A DNA stretch of 37,127 nucleotides, taken from Leptolyngbyaceae cyanobacterium MO_188.B28 (GTDB lineage: Bacteria; Cyanobacteriota; Cyanobacteriia; Phormidesmidales; Phormidesmidaceae). The stretch is from NCBI GenBank assembly GCA_030065175.1, contig JASJDH010000013.1, positions 1 through 37,127 on the forward strand, written 5' to 3'. Numbering within the stretch: position 1 is the stretch's first letter; each line of letters begins with the position of its first letter. Below the pieces are notes generated by a model, which had not been told where the DNA came from, did not search any database, and saw nothing but the letters and a program-made list of their open reading frames with translations. Positions 10,054 to 17,190 of this stretch are shown here, in pieces. The translations under genes and the position numbers were made by a program.

Positions 10054-11019
10054 TCACTTCGACTGGTGTGATAAGGCAACTAGAGACATAAATTCATATC
10101 CTACTTGTGCGGCTAAATGAGCTGTAATTTGTGAATGATCCATTGCTGGTAAGATCTCCACAACATCGGCGCCAACCCAATTCAATCCTGTGCAGGCGCG
10201 TAAGTAAGCAAGACCTTGAAAGCTAGTCGGCCCTCCCACCTCAGGTGTTCCCGTTCCGGGGGCGTAAGCTGGATCAAAAAAATCTACATCAAAAGATAGG
10301 AATACCTTGGCGTCACCCACTCGTTCACGAACTAAATTACCAATTTCTTCAGGGGTATAAGTGAGTAAATGTGAGGTTGTTAAAGCCAAAAATCCCATAT
10401 CTTGTGAAAGCTGGGAATCCTCATGATCAAACAGAGTCCCTCGCATTCCAAGCTGTATCGAGCGTTCGGGGAGTAATAATCCCTCTTCGACAGCTCGTCG
10501 GAAAGGGGTGCCATGGGTATATTTATGGCCAAAGTAGCTATCCCATAAATCACAATGCGCGTCAAAATGAACCATTGCTAATGGACCATGGACTGCTGCT
10601 AAGGCGCGTAATTCGGGTAATGCGATACTATGATCTCCTCCGATGCCTAGAGTAATAACGCCAGCTTCAGCTAATGGTTGTAGTGTTCGTGTGATAGCAG
10701 CATAGCTATCCTCAGTAAACCCTGGAACAACAGGCGCATCGCCATAATCAATACACGACAGAGTATCAAACACATTTACTTTTAATGCCGGGTTATAGGA
10801 TCGCAACAAAACTGAGGCACTCCTTACTGCTTCTGGTCCAAACCGAGCGCCGACTTTATAGGTAACCCCTGTATCAAATGGCAAGCCAATAACAGCGATA
10901 TCTACATTTTCAACAGTTTGCACGTTGGGCAAACGAGCAAAGGTGCGTACGCCAGTATATCGAGGGGATTCTAAGGAATTAGCTGGCTTGTAATGCGAAG
11001 TTAGAGATTTAGAGGGCAT
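10054..11019 (-). CDS. Agmatinase-family ureohydrolase
   Basis: This 321-residue enzyme belongs to the arginase/agmatinase family. It hydrolyses a guanidino compound to urea and an amine using two metal ions, usually manganese. The metal ligands are all present: His130 in GGDHS, Asp153, His155 and Asp157 in HFDAHCDLWD, and Asp244/Asp246 in SFDVDFFDP. The YTHGTPFRRAVEEGLL segment is typical of the agmatinase/guanidinobutyrase branch, where the family divides by substrate. Some cyanobacterial relatives annotated as agmatinase are really nickel-dependent guanidine hydrolases (Synechocystis Sll1077), but those carry an N-terminal extension and HypA/B-like partners, which I do not see. It is divergent from the ATP-grasp gene across 1.4 kb and convergent with the kinase pair. 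The substrate (agmatine, guanidinobutyrate or other) is unresolved. Confidence 0.85.
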   Translation of the reverse strand: MPSKSLTSHYKPANSLESPRYTGVRTFARLPNVQTVENVDIAVIGLPFDTGVTYKVGARFGPEAVRSASVLLRSYNPALKVNVFDTLSCIDYGDAPVVPGFTEDSYAAITRTLQPLAEAGVITLGIGGDHSIALPELRALAAVHGPLAMVHFDAHCDLWDSYFGHKYTHGTPFRRAVEEGLLLPERSIQLGMRGTLFDHEDSQLSQDMGFLALTTSHLLTYTPEEIGNLVRERVGDAKVFLSFDVDFFDPAYAPGTGTPEVGGPTSFQGLAYLRACTGLNWVGADVVEILPAMDHSQITAHLAAQVGYEFMSLVALSHQSK

Positions 11020-11506
11020 TTTTCAAGAGAGTCTAATTAGCTCATTATCTATGCTCACATTCAGTAGCAGACTTCTGAGAGCAAGATCTCAGAGAGAAAG
11101 AAGGCTTAAGGGACTTAACGAACTTCAAGGCTTTATGCTGACTTATTTGTTTAAACCTCTAATTATCTAGGAGCTTGCAACATAATCTTTCGAGTTCCTA
11201 TAAATCACTAAGTCCACAAAATAGCTACCAATTTAATAGAGAAAATAGAATCTGAATTAAACTAAATGAATAAGGAATTCAGGGTCATAACATGGTAGCG
11301 CAACTTTCTGATCTCTGACGACCTTACCCATCAGACTATCCCAGGTTAAATCGAAGAACCAACATTGCAAATATTCCGCTTATTTCGGCAGACAATAGCA
11401 TACTCGCCTCATCTGCGCCACTGCTAGCAGAAGTTTTTCTGCAATTTTAGACTTAAAAGGTAATGGTCGATACAGAAAATAGGTGCTTAACTTAAATTGA
11501 GTGACT

Positions 11507-11587
11507 AATGGGTAAAGCCAAGCGCACTTATCAGTTCAGATTTTCTGCTGATAGGTAGGGACTTTAACCCTTTACCCATTCTGCGCT
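11507..11587. repeat. Nested inverted-repeat element
   Basis: AATGGGTAAAG (11507-11517) pairs perfectly with CTTTACCCATT (11570-11580), 52 nt apart. Inside lie TATCAG and CTGATA, which can form a second stem. AGCGCA (11521-11526) also matches TGCGCT (11582-11587), giving a possible alternative pairing across the outer stem. This could be a structured RNA, an attenuator-like switch or a decayed mobile element; direction and function are unknown. Confidence 0.5.
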
Positions 11588-12053
11588 GGTTAAAAATCGA
11601 CTCTTAATAGCAGTCATTTGGGGCAAGGATTGTGCGATTTGAAAATGTTAGTGAAGTCAGACGTGAAGCACATATCGAGGGTTTTTTGCTTATAAAAACA
11701 TTTAAACACTTTACTATATCATTTCCCCCTGATGGAAATCTACCGAATTCATACCTGAATCTATTTTTTTGACTTAAAAAAATACGTGAATTTCCGGAAG
11801 CAATCTATTTATTCAAAAACTTATAATCTACCCCTAAACTTTTATCGGTAATTACACGCATGTACTTCTGATGACTCATTGGATAATTAGTGGATTTACG
11901 GGCAGTATATCTACGGCTTATTCCTGTTAATCAGAATAGGTCCAATTTGCTGGTGGATTAGCAAATCTTAGGGTGCCTATCAGATCAGGGGGGATGGCTA
12001 AACTTCTTGGCTTGTTCTAGCAGTCTGACTTAAGTTAATCCCTTTTTGCGTAG

Positions 12054-12082
12054 AGTGTATTTACGGATAGTGTATTTACGGA
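12054..12082. repeat. 15-nt tandem repeat upstream of the ATP-grasp gene
   Basis: AGTGTATTTACGGA is present at 12054-12067 and 12069-12082 with a period of 15 nt. It could be paired regulator half-sites or simple slippage. Confidence 0.7.
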
Positions 12083-12149
12083 GAGTATAAAAAAGCCTTC
12101 GATTTAGCATGCCAATAATTCTTGAATAGCTCGGCTTCTCAATAAGCAA

Positions 12150-12269
12150 ATGACCGACATCTCCTTGTCAAGTTACCCCAATAATGTTGATTTCGTCGCT
12201 CAATATAAAGTGCTCTGCCGACTTCAAGACATATTGCGGCAACCAAAATTGCGCACAGTTATTGTATAA
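12150..12269 (+). CDS. Possible 39-codon small ORF
   Basis: An ATG-initiated open frame of 39 codons (starts MTDISLSSYPNN, ends RQPKLRTVIV) lies 155 nt before the ATP-grasp start on the same strand. It has no recognisable ribosome binding site and no double-glycine or other leader motif. In A+T-rich DNA an ORF of this length can arise by chance, so I list it only because a stand-alone ATP-grasp ligase can act on a small peptide. Confidence 0.15.
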   Translation: MTDISLSSYPNNVDFVAQYKVLCRLQDILRQPKLRTVIV

Positions 12270-12424
12270 AAAATATCAGTCAGAAAGCTTTTGAGCACGT
12301 GGTTACTCTGATTGTTTGTATTGCGATTCCTGTATTGCATTGCGTTTATATGATAAAGTGCTCGCTATAGCATCTACCGTCATCATTAAATTTCTGGCTA
12401 CGTCGATTGCTATTTGAGGTAGAT

Positions 12425-13780
12425 ATGTGGCCATCTCTAAGTACGTCTGTTCCTCTACTTTACATTGACAATATTTATGACTACTACAAGGATTTTCTAG
12501 ATCGCTATGTAGGTCCTAATGAAGCAAAAGATTCCTTCCAGAATTTATGTGCCAGATTTATGTTTTTCGGGGGGATTCCAAAGCTAATAGTCTGTCAGAA
12601 ATCAGTAGTTGTTTATGACTATTTGAGAGAACATTTAGGATTAGAAGGTGACATTTTTGTGATCCCTGATGGAGCGGTTGGTTCCACTATTGAAAAAATC
12701 ATCCGATCTCCGGAAACTCTTGAAAAAATTGTTGCCTTTTCAGAGCCTCAAAAAAAACTTCAAATCATTGGTTGGGCAGGCACTTTAGAAATATGGAATT
12801 TTGCTCAATACCTGGAGAAAAAGTTTGGCATTACCGTTATTTTGCCTGAAACTTCTTCAAGTGAAAATCTCTGGATTCAAAAGTATCTAGACACAAAACG
12901 AGGCTTTCGAGAAGTTGTCTCCACTACTTTTTGTCCTGAAGAAAAAGCTTTGCCAGAGGGTTTTGTTTGCTCAAATGAACATGAAATGTTCGAGGCAATT
13001 AGATGGTTCTCTTATAGAAATACTGATTGTATTGTTAAGCCTGATCAAGGTATAGAAGGGCGAGGAATTCTTGCCTTTGAAAGCAAACTTCCTTTCAAAG
13101 AGGATGATATTAAAGTTGTCTTTGACGCCCAAAAAAATTTCTTTAACGAAGAGCCTATTATTGTTGAGAAAAAGATTCGTTCTAGATCAGATCATATCTT
13201 AAGTCCTTCTGCGGAATACTATATTCCACCTAACAGCATGGGGGATCCCATTTTTACTTATCTGGTTAACCAAGTTTTTCATGAAGACGTTTGTTTTGTA
13301 GGAGCCATCATTTCCAAGAAACAATATAGTACTTCTTGGTGTGCTTCATTGCTGAAAAAAGGCGATCGACTAGCCAGAAAAGTTCAAAACCTGGGATACG
13401 TTGGCTACATGGATATCGATTGCATCGTCGATGAAAACAATAACGTTTATTTAGTAGAAATAAATCCTCGTCGAACTGGAAGTACGCACATCCATGAAAT
13501 TGCTGTTCAACTTTTTGGAGAAAATTATATCCAGGAAATTGCACTGATTAGTAACTCTCACTTTAAAGTTAGTGGAATAGACTCCTTTGAGCAGCTTTAT
13601 GACAAAGCAATCGATCTTTTGTATGTTCCTCATCAGGATAAGCAAGGGATTATTATCACGAACGCCAACCTACTATCTTCCTATGGAACTATAGGCGTCT
13701 TATCCATTGGAAAAGACGAAAATGAAGCCGCTAATTGTCTTTCAGAGTTTCAAGCAAGAGTTTGTCCAACCGCTGTCTAG
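12425..13780 (+). CDS. Stand-alone ATP-grasp ligase (PGM1/pre-ATP-grasp type)
   Basis: I choose ATG 12425 because a GAGG site lies 5 nt upstream; an upstream TTG (12407) is less likely. The 451-residue protein has a pre-ATP-grasp domain (about 1-170) and an ATP-grasp core with Lys in DCIVKPDQGIEGRGI (nucleotide-binding Lys and Gly-rich loop). The hinge acid is in EPIIVEKKI, and metal-binding residues lie in GYMDIDCIV and VYLVEINPRRTGSTH. A final small domain (about 400-445, IIITNANLLSSYGTIGVLSIG) resembles the C-terminal domain of PGM1-type peptide ligases. Such enzymes join a carboxylate, activated as acyl phosphate, to an amine. Both substrates are unknown. It precedes a KamA-family enzyme on the same strand by 342 nt. 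Its coding DNA is more A+T rich than the cox genes (22 of 60 G+C in a sampled line versus 32 of 60), hinting at transfer. Confidence 0.75.
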   Translation: MWPSLSTSVPLLYIDNIYDYYKDFLDRYVGPNEAKDSFQNLCARFMFFGGIPKLIVCQKSVVVYDYLREHLGLEGDIFVIPDGAVGSTIEKIIRSPETLEKIVAFSEPQKKLQIIGWAGTLEIWNFAQYLEKKFGITVILPETSSSENLWIQKYLDTKRGFREVVSTTFCPEEKALPEGFVCSNEHEMFEAIRWFSYRNTDCIVKPDQGIEGRGILAFESKLPFKEDDIKVVFDAQKNFFNEEPIIVEKKIRSRSDHILSPSAEYYIPPNSMGDPIFTYLVNQVFHEDVCFVGAIISKKQYSTSWCASLLKKGDRLARKVQNLGYVGYMDIDCIVDENNNVYLVEINPRRTGSTHIHEIAVQLFGENYIQEIALISNSHFKVSGIDSFEQLYDKAIDLLYVPHQDKQGIIITNANLLSSYGTIGVLSIGKDENEAANCLSEFQARVCPTAV

Positions 13781-14122
13781 TAGAAAGTGATTCAGATTGC
13801 CTCAGGAAGTGTGCATCCGCTAAGAACGAACCGTTAGGAACCGTTAGGACGATACCTGTAGGAAAAAATATGTGTCATGAAAATAAGTGAGAAATTGCTC
13901 CTTAATGCCTTGCAATAAGCACTCAATCTAACGCCTTAGAGAGATAATCCAGACTTCTGGAAGTTGCAGTCCCTTCTAAAGACTTAAAAGGGATACAGCT
14001 TGTGCATCAAAAATAGCAGGTAAACCCTGCCATTACATGATTTATAAACACTCTCTAGCGTCATCGAGCTTCAAGTTCACTTTTCCATCAAAATCACAGT
14101 TTCTAAATTAAGGAGATTCCTC
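13781..14122. other. Leader/intergenic region before the radical SAM gene
   Basis: This 342-base gap has no gene. It contains the tandem 10-mer AACCGTTAGG twice at 13829-13848, a small GCAGG/CCTGC hairpin near 14016-14030, and a strong AAGGAG ribosome binding site at 14110-14115 serving the aminomutase. I see no terminator after the ATP-grasp gene, so read-through is possible. Confidence 0.5.
13829..13848. promoter_or_regulatory. Tandem 10-mer, possible operator
   Basis: AACCGTTAGG is repeated exactly, head to tail, with no spacer. A 10-bp period places both copies on the same DNA face, as in direct-repeat operators. It lies 275 nt before the KamA-like gene. Regulation is inference only. Confidence 0.3.
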
Positions 14123-15232
14123 ATGATCGCTATTCAAACCCGAAAACAATCGCTTGTTTGGGAGGATTGGAGATCCCAACTTAAGCATCGTATAACAACA
14201 TTAGAACAACTCAGGGAATGGATTAATGTTTCAGCATCCGAGGAACAAGCAATTAGGGCGTCGAAGGGAAAGTATCGCTGGAGTATTACGCCATACTATG
14301 CGTCGCTAATGGACAAAGACGATGTAAATTGTCCTATTCGACAACAAGCCGTTCCTCATCCAGAAGAGTTTATGGCTTTTCCAGGAGCGGAGGATGACCC
14401 AGTGGGTGATACTGCTTATCGAAAAACCAACCGGGTTGTTCATAAATATCCCGATCGAGTCATCATGTTAGTGACAGAGTCCTGCGCCGTATATTGCCGT
14501 CACTGCACCCGAAAATATCACACGACAGATTTGAATGGCACTTACTTTGAGCAAAGTGAAGCGGTTTCTTGGGAAGAGGACTTTGACTATATTGCCAGGC
14601 ATCCAGAAATTCGTGATGTGCTGTTGACAGGAGGAGATCCCTTAACTTACGGAGACGATAAATTGGAATTTATTATCTCTCGCCTCCGTCAAATCAAACA
14701 CGTAGAAATCATCCGAATTGGCAGTCGTTATCCAGTGTTGCTTCCTCAGCGGATCACGCCGGAATTCTGCAACATGCTCAACAAGTACCATCCTATTTGG
14801 CTAAACACCCATTTCAACCACCCTAAGGAAATTACATCAGAGGCTGCAGAGGCTTGCGATCGCCTTCTCAGACATGGTGTTGTTGTGCAGAATCAAACGG
14901 TGCTTTTGAAGGGTGTCAACGATGATTTAGAGACCATGCGTTCTCTCTTAACGGGCTTACTCAAAATTCGAGTCCGTCCCTACTATCTGTATCACTGTGA
15001 CAATGTTAGCGGTGTTTCCCACTTCGTTACCAGTGTTGAAAAAGGTCGTGAGATTATGAAGGGCCTATTGGGATACATCACAGGATTTGGTGTTCCTCAA
15101 TACATTATCACAACTAAACTTGGCAAAATTCCCCTTTGGGAAGATCAATTTCACTGTGACGAAAAAGGCTACTGGCTTGAAAATTATCGACAAGAAGAAA
15201 TGAGAGTGGACTACCTGAAAGAGTATAGATAG
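14123..15232 (+). CDS. KamA-family radical SAM aminomutase, substrate unknown
   Basis: This 369-residue enzyme is of the lysine 2,3-aminomutase family. The [4Fe-4S]/SAM motif is Cys121, Cys125, Cys128 (CAVYCRHCTRK). DVLLTGGDPL is the family GGDPL motif, and the PLP-binding Lys should be Lys335 in KLGKIPL. These enzymes move an alpha-amino group to the beta carbon using PLP and a 5'-deoxyadenosyl radical. Lysine enzymes use two Asp residues to hold the substrate side-chain amine. The first is present (Asp293 in HCDNVSGVSHF). By my alignment the second is Thr330 (YIITTKLGK), and the usual Gly-rich loop before the PLP Lys is two residues shorter. The substrate may therefore not be lysine. It lacks the EpmB pattern, and no efp is nearby. 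A strong AAGGAG site lies 7 nt before ATG. Confidence 0.85.
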   Translation: MIAIQTRKQSLVWEDWRSQLKHRITTLEQLREWINVSASEEQAIRASKGKYRWSITPYYASLMDKDDVNCPIRQQAVPHPEEFMAFPGAEDDPVGDTAYRKTNRVVHKYPDRVIMLVTESCAVYCRHCTRKYHTTDLNGTYFEQSEAVSWEEDFDYIARHPEIRDVLLTGGDPLTYGDDKLEFIISRLRQIKHVEIIRIGSRYPVLLPQRITPEFCNMLNKYHPIWLNTHFNHPKEITSEAAEACDRLLRHGVVVQNQTVLLKGVNDDLETMRSLLTGLLKIRVRPYYLYHCDNVSGVSHFVTSVEKGREIMKGLLGYITGFGVPQYIITTKLGKIPLWEDQFHCDEKGYWLENYRQEEMRVDYLKEYR

Positions 15233-15342
15233 AAGCCCTTACTTTCCAGTCAGTTTCTCTAGTTTGTAAGGGAAGAGACAAAGACCTAAACTGAGCTGCT
15301 TTGTGTATAAGCATATTCTATGTTCAGTATAGGTTTCCTCTA

Positions 15343-15385
15343 TAGAAGCCGGATCTTCTAGAATTCTGGCTTCTATTTTAGTTTT
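15343..15385 (+). terminator. Probable terminator of the KamA-like gene
   Basis: TAGAAGCC (15343-15350) pairs with GGCTTCTA (15368-15375), with some further pairing inside, followed by TTTTAGTTTT. It lies 110 nt after the stop codon. Confidence 0.65.
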
Positions 15386-15487
15386 AGAGCCTAGTAACTT
15401 CAGTTTAGGAAACTGTGGCTTGCGGAAAAAGAAAGTTTGAGTTTTCTACTAGGCCGCCAACTTAAAGTGGGAAATTTTCCTTGGGGC

Positions 15488-15540
15488 AGAATACAGGGGG
15501 TAGAAGGCAGAATCAAGTACCTGACTAACTTCTGTATTCT
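15488..15540. repeat. GAATACAG-family intergenic repeat, copy 1
   Basis: AGAATACAG (15488-15496) and its exact complement CTGTATTCT (15532-15540) flank a 35-nt centre containing GGCAGAATC and CTGACT. Related sequence recurs near 24544 and 30526. Confidence 0.55.
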
Positions 15541-15992
15541 TTACTCACCAGATTGTCCCGGCTAAAAATACACGACTTCTATTAGAAGTTTTCCTAAGCG
15601 TTGGCTTGGGGACGAGAGAAACTTTTGGCAATCTCAAATGATTTATGAACACGCTTGTCTGATTTGTATCTGCACTTCCCTAATAACTGGTTGTCAATTA
15701 TGAGGTTTAGATGATACCTGATGACCGCCAAAAATATGGTTGCTCACGATTCAAATAGGATTTTGATCACAACTAGAGTTGGCGATTGTTTGAAAATTAC
15801 CGTTATCAACTGATAAGGCATAAAGCTCTTTGGGCATAACAGAATAGCAAAGATATGCCCCTATGCAGAAAAGGAGAAAAGGGGCCATTTTTGACTTCTC
15901 TGATATCCACTTAGATACGTGATCTCAAGCCTACAAAAGTCTAATCTTCAACAAGAAGAATTCGAGCTGTTTTCCGCATCGCTATATAGTTA

Positions 15993-16078
15993 AATTGGCT
16001 ATTCATCTAGTTCCTGACATCTGACTACCCAGGAAGTCAGATGTCAGGAACTAGATGAATATCTTGGATTCGCCAATT
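15993..16078. repeat. Perfect 26-bp inverted repeat with outer arms
   Basis: The left arm (16001-16026, beginning ATTCATCTAGTTCC) is an exact reverse complement of the right arm (16035-16060), around an 8-nt centre ACCCAGGA. Further out, AATTGGC (15993-15999) matches GCCAATT (16072-16078). There is no T tract on either side, so it is not a standard terminator. It could be a recombination or transposon-derived site, a structured RNA or a protein-binding palindrome upstream of the exporter. Confidence 0.85.
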
Positions 16079-16272
16079 CATCAAAGGAGTGTGGGTGTAT
16101 CGCCTGCTACAGGTGAAGCGGACAAGACGGCGTCACAGCAAACCTAAGCTGCAATTGGAAGCAGAAAAAAATCTGTTTTCTATTTTATGTTTTCTGGTTT
16201 TTGTGTCCGCCGAGGTGTCTCCCTTTGAGTGAGTGGCTGTTGGGTTAAACCAAAATCATTGGAGAATGATCC

Positions 16273-17190
16273 ATGGCTTCAGGCTATCTCTTGTCATTTG
16301 CAGCATCGCTCTGTTTTGCAGGGTACGTTGTTGTGGGTAAGATTTCACAGAACGATCTCGAGCCCATTACTCTGGTTTTTTATATCAGTTTTTTGGCTTT
16401 CTTTCTAGGTTTGCCGTTTGCTTTAGTGAACAAATCACCCCTAAATGGAAGGGTATTCAAAAGAGAATTGTGCAATACGGGGCTTTGGCTGCACGTGATT
16501 TGCATCTTCTTCGCCATGTGGACTCTATGGCAAGGCGTTCGGTTCCTAAATCCAGCAACGGCGACGATGCTGGGGAGAACAGAGACACTTTGGACGATAT
16601 TTCTGGCGTGTCTAATCTACAAAGAGAGGTTCTCCTCCATTTATTACCTTGCCTTTGGGCTGATGTTACTGGGCATTATGGTGATGAATGGGAATCCGAC
16701 TGATTTTTTTTCAATGGCGTTCCTTTCTGGCGGCGGCGCTGTCTATATTCTCTTGAGTTCTTTATTTTTCGCCGTTGCAGAAACATCAGCCAAAAAGGCC
16801 AGTGAGGGGATATCCCCAGCCCGGTTTACGATTTATCGCAACGGCATCATCACCGTCATTGCCGGAATGACCTCGCTGCTGCTAGGCCAGCTACAGTGGT
16901 TAGAACCGAGTCAGTGGCTGAATGTGTCCATCGCAGCGTTGTTAGGTCCCGGTCTGGCCCGCCTGTTGTATCTCCATGCCTTGAAACGGCTAGAGTTGAT
17001 TAAGACCACGCTAATCTGTGAGGTAGAGCCAGTATTGACGGCTCTGATGTCTTTCTTGGCGCTTAGGGAAATCCCCAGCTTTGAAGAATGGACGGGCGGA
17101 ATTCTAATGTTAGCGGCTTGCTTGGTCTTGATCCTCAATGTGTACTTTGTGGAGCAGCGCAAGGTGAATTATTCAGAGGGGGTAGGATGA
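16273..17190 (+). CDS. EamA/DMT-family exporter
   Basis: This 305-residue protein is almost wholly hydrophobic, with about ten membrane helices in two repeated halves. That is the drug/metabolite transporter (EamA) layout and length. Recognisable family features are the FALVNK loop in the first half, ATATMLGRTETLWTIFLA near the repeat end, and ICEVEPVLTALMSFLALRE in the second half. Members export amino acids, drugs or metabolites; the substrate cannot be read. GGAGA lies 7 nt before ATG. The last 22 bases overlap the 3' end of the Ser/Thr kinase gene on the other strand. It follows the ATP-grasp and KamA-like genes on the same strand, but after a 1 kb gap, so a link to their product is only a hypothesis. 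Confidence 0.85.
   Translation: MASGYLLSFAASLCFAGYVVVGKISQNDLEPITLVFYISFLAFFLGLPFALVNKSPLNGRVFKRELCNTGLWLHVICIFFAMWTLWQGVRFLNPATATMLGRTETLWTIFLACLIYKERFSSIYYLAFGLMLLGIMVMNGNPTDFFSMAFLSGGGAVYILLSSLFFAVAETSAKKASEGISPARFTIYRNGIITVIAGMTSLLLGQLQWLEPSQWLNVSIAALLGPGLARLLYLHALKRLELIKTTLICEVEPVLTALMSFLALREIPSFEEWTGGILMLAACLVLILNVYFVEQRKVNYSEGVG

Larger units (their letters stand above)
11020..12424. other. Long A+T-rich gap between divergent genes
   Basis: This 1.4 kb stretch has no gene I can support. Contents: a small hairpin (TCTGAG/CTCAGA) near 11070-11095 upstream of the ureohydrolase; a nested inverted-repeat element at 11507-11587; a 15-nt tandem repeat at 12054-12082; and a 39-codon open frame at 12150-12269. 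The region has no HIP1 site and is visibly A+T richer than the cox region. It may hold regulatory RNA, remnants of lost genes, or imported DNA. Confidence 0.5.
15233..16272. other. 1 kb gene-free gap with hairpins and repeats
   Basis: No coding sequence is supported. In order it holds a likely terminator for the aminomutase (15343-15385), a GAATACAG-type repeat (15488-15540), mostly unstructured A+T-rich DNA, and a perfect 26-bp inverted repeat (16001-16060). The last 200 bases are the leader of the EamA exporter, which has a GGAGA ribosome binding site at 16261-16265. Confidence 0.5.

Noticed and set aside
10054-11019. Guanidine hydrolase (GdmH) call
   Set aside because: The length (321) lacks the N-terminal extension and there are no HypA/B-like partner genes; the YTHGTPFRRA segment fits the general agmatinase branch.
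13781-14122. Riboswitch before the KamA-like gene (lysine or guanidine class)
   Set aside because: I found no paired ACGG loops or long conserved junction; only short repeats and a small hairpin.
14123-15232. EpmB (EF-P lysine aminomutase) for the KamA-like gene
   Set aside because: No epmA or efp is nearby, and the HCDNVSGVSHF and KLGKIPL segments differ from the EpmB pattern as I recall it.
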